A stretch of DNA of 64,000 bases from Gerris lacustris (lineage: Eukaryota; Arthropoda; Insecta; Hemiptera; Gerridae). Below the pieces are notes generated by a model that saw nothing but the letters and a program-made list of their open reading frames with translations, searched no databases and was not told the origin of the DNA. Shown in pieces: positions 63,903 to 64,000 of the stretch. The stretch covers positions 9,110,329 to 9,174,328 of the forward strand of contig OX578277.1 in NCBI GenBank assembly GCA_951217055.1. Reading direction: 5' to 3'. The position numbers and the translations under genes are program-made. Each line of letters starts with the position of its first letter. The first letter of the stretch is position 1.

Positions 63903-63944
63903 GACCCTTTAATTTTTTTGGGCCTTCCGCCTGAATTTGTTTAT

Positions 63945-64000
63945 GTTTTTACTTTCTCAAATAAAGAGAATGTTGTGATAACTCGAAAATTCTATTTTGA
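63945..64000 (+). repeat. Start of another copy of the 39.3-39.9 kb repeat, cut by window end
   Basis: 'tttttactttctcaaataaa' + 'gagaatgttgtgataactcg' + 'aaaattctattttga' matches 48056-48120. Confidence 0.7.

Overview
The window reads as nuclear DNA of an invertebrate, most likely an insect. It is AT-rich, gene-poor and packed with transposons and satellites. Split genes with GT-AG introns, tRNA-derived SINEs, jockey-like reverse transcriptase remains and dozens of MITEs exclude a prokaryote. The species cannot be named from the sequence alone.

Host genes lie only in the first 8.4 kb. The last two exons of mitochondrial phenylalanyl-tRNA synthetase (FARS2; 1-86 and 2988-3155, + strand) are separated by a 2.9 kb intron full of mobile DNA. 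The spliceosomal step-I factor YJU2/CCDC94 (6072-7082, - strand) and mitochondrial ribosomal protein mL54 (7966-8349, + strand) stand head to head across an 0.9 kb gap. I see no other convincing host gene.

11.2-20.0 kb is a GC-rich island made of two head-to-tail units. Each ends in a 17-bp minisatellite (about 12 copies) and a 50-bp near-perfect palindrome whose last four bases are CTAG followed by T, which resembles a Helitron 3' end. 20-33.4 kb is AT-rich DNA with MITEs (one hAT type with a perfect 8-bp target duplication), a 100-bp tandem repeat, inverted repeats and a SINE.

33451-47209 looks like one giant foldback/Mutator-like element of 13.8 kb. Two satellite arms (about 5.5 and 6.0 kb, 143-bp monomers) stand in opposite orientation around a 2.3 kb core. 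The ends are inverted and nearly identical over about 60 bp, and the whole is bracketed by a perfect 9-bp direct repeat (ggtcataca).

48136-59781 is an 11.6 kb CACTA/CMC-type DNA transposon with apparently intact genes. It has CAC... termini, a 2-bp target duplication and arrays of a 13-bp subterminal palindrome (ACTG-N5-CAGT). It carries an 827-residue zinc-finger transposase and, upstream on the same strand, a six-exon second gene of about 605-625 residues whose reading frame joins cleanly at every splice site. The second gene's stop lies only 34 bp before the transposase start. The element sits inside a repeat, and an uninterrupted copy of that repeat in the core of the foldback element shows the empty site. 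60-64 kb holds further repeats and no recognised gene.
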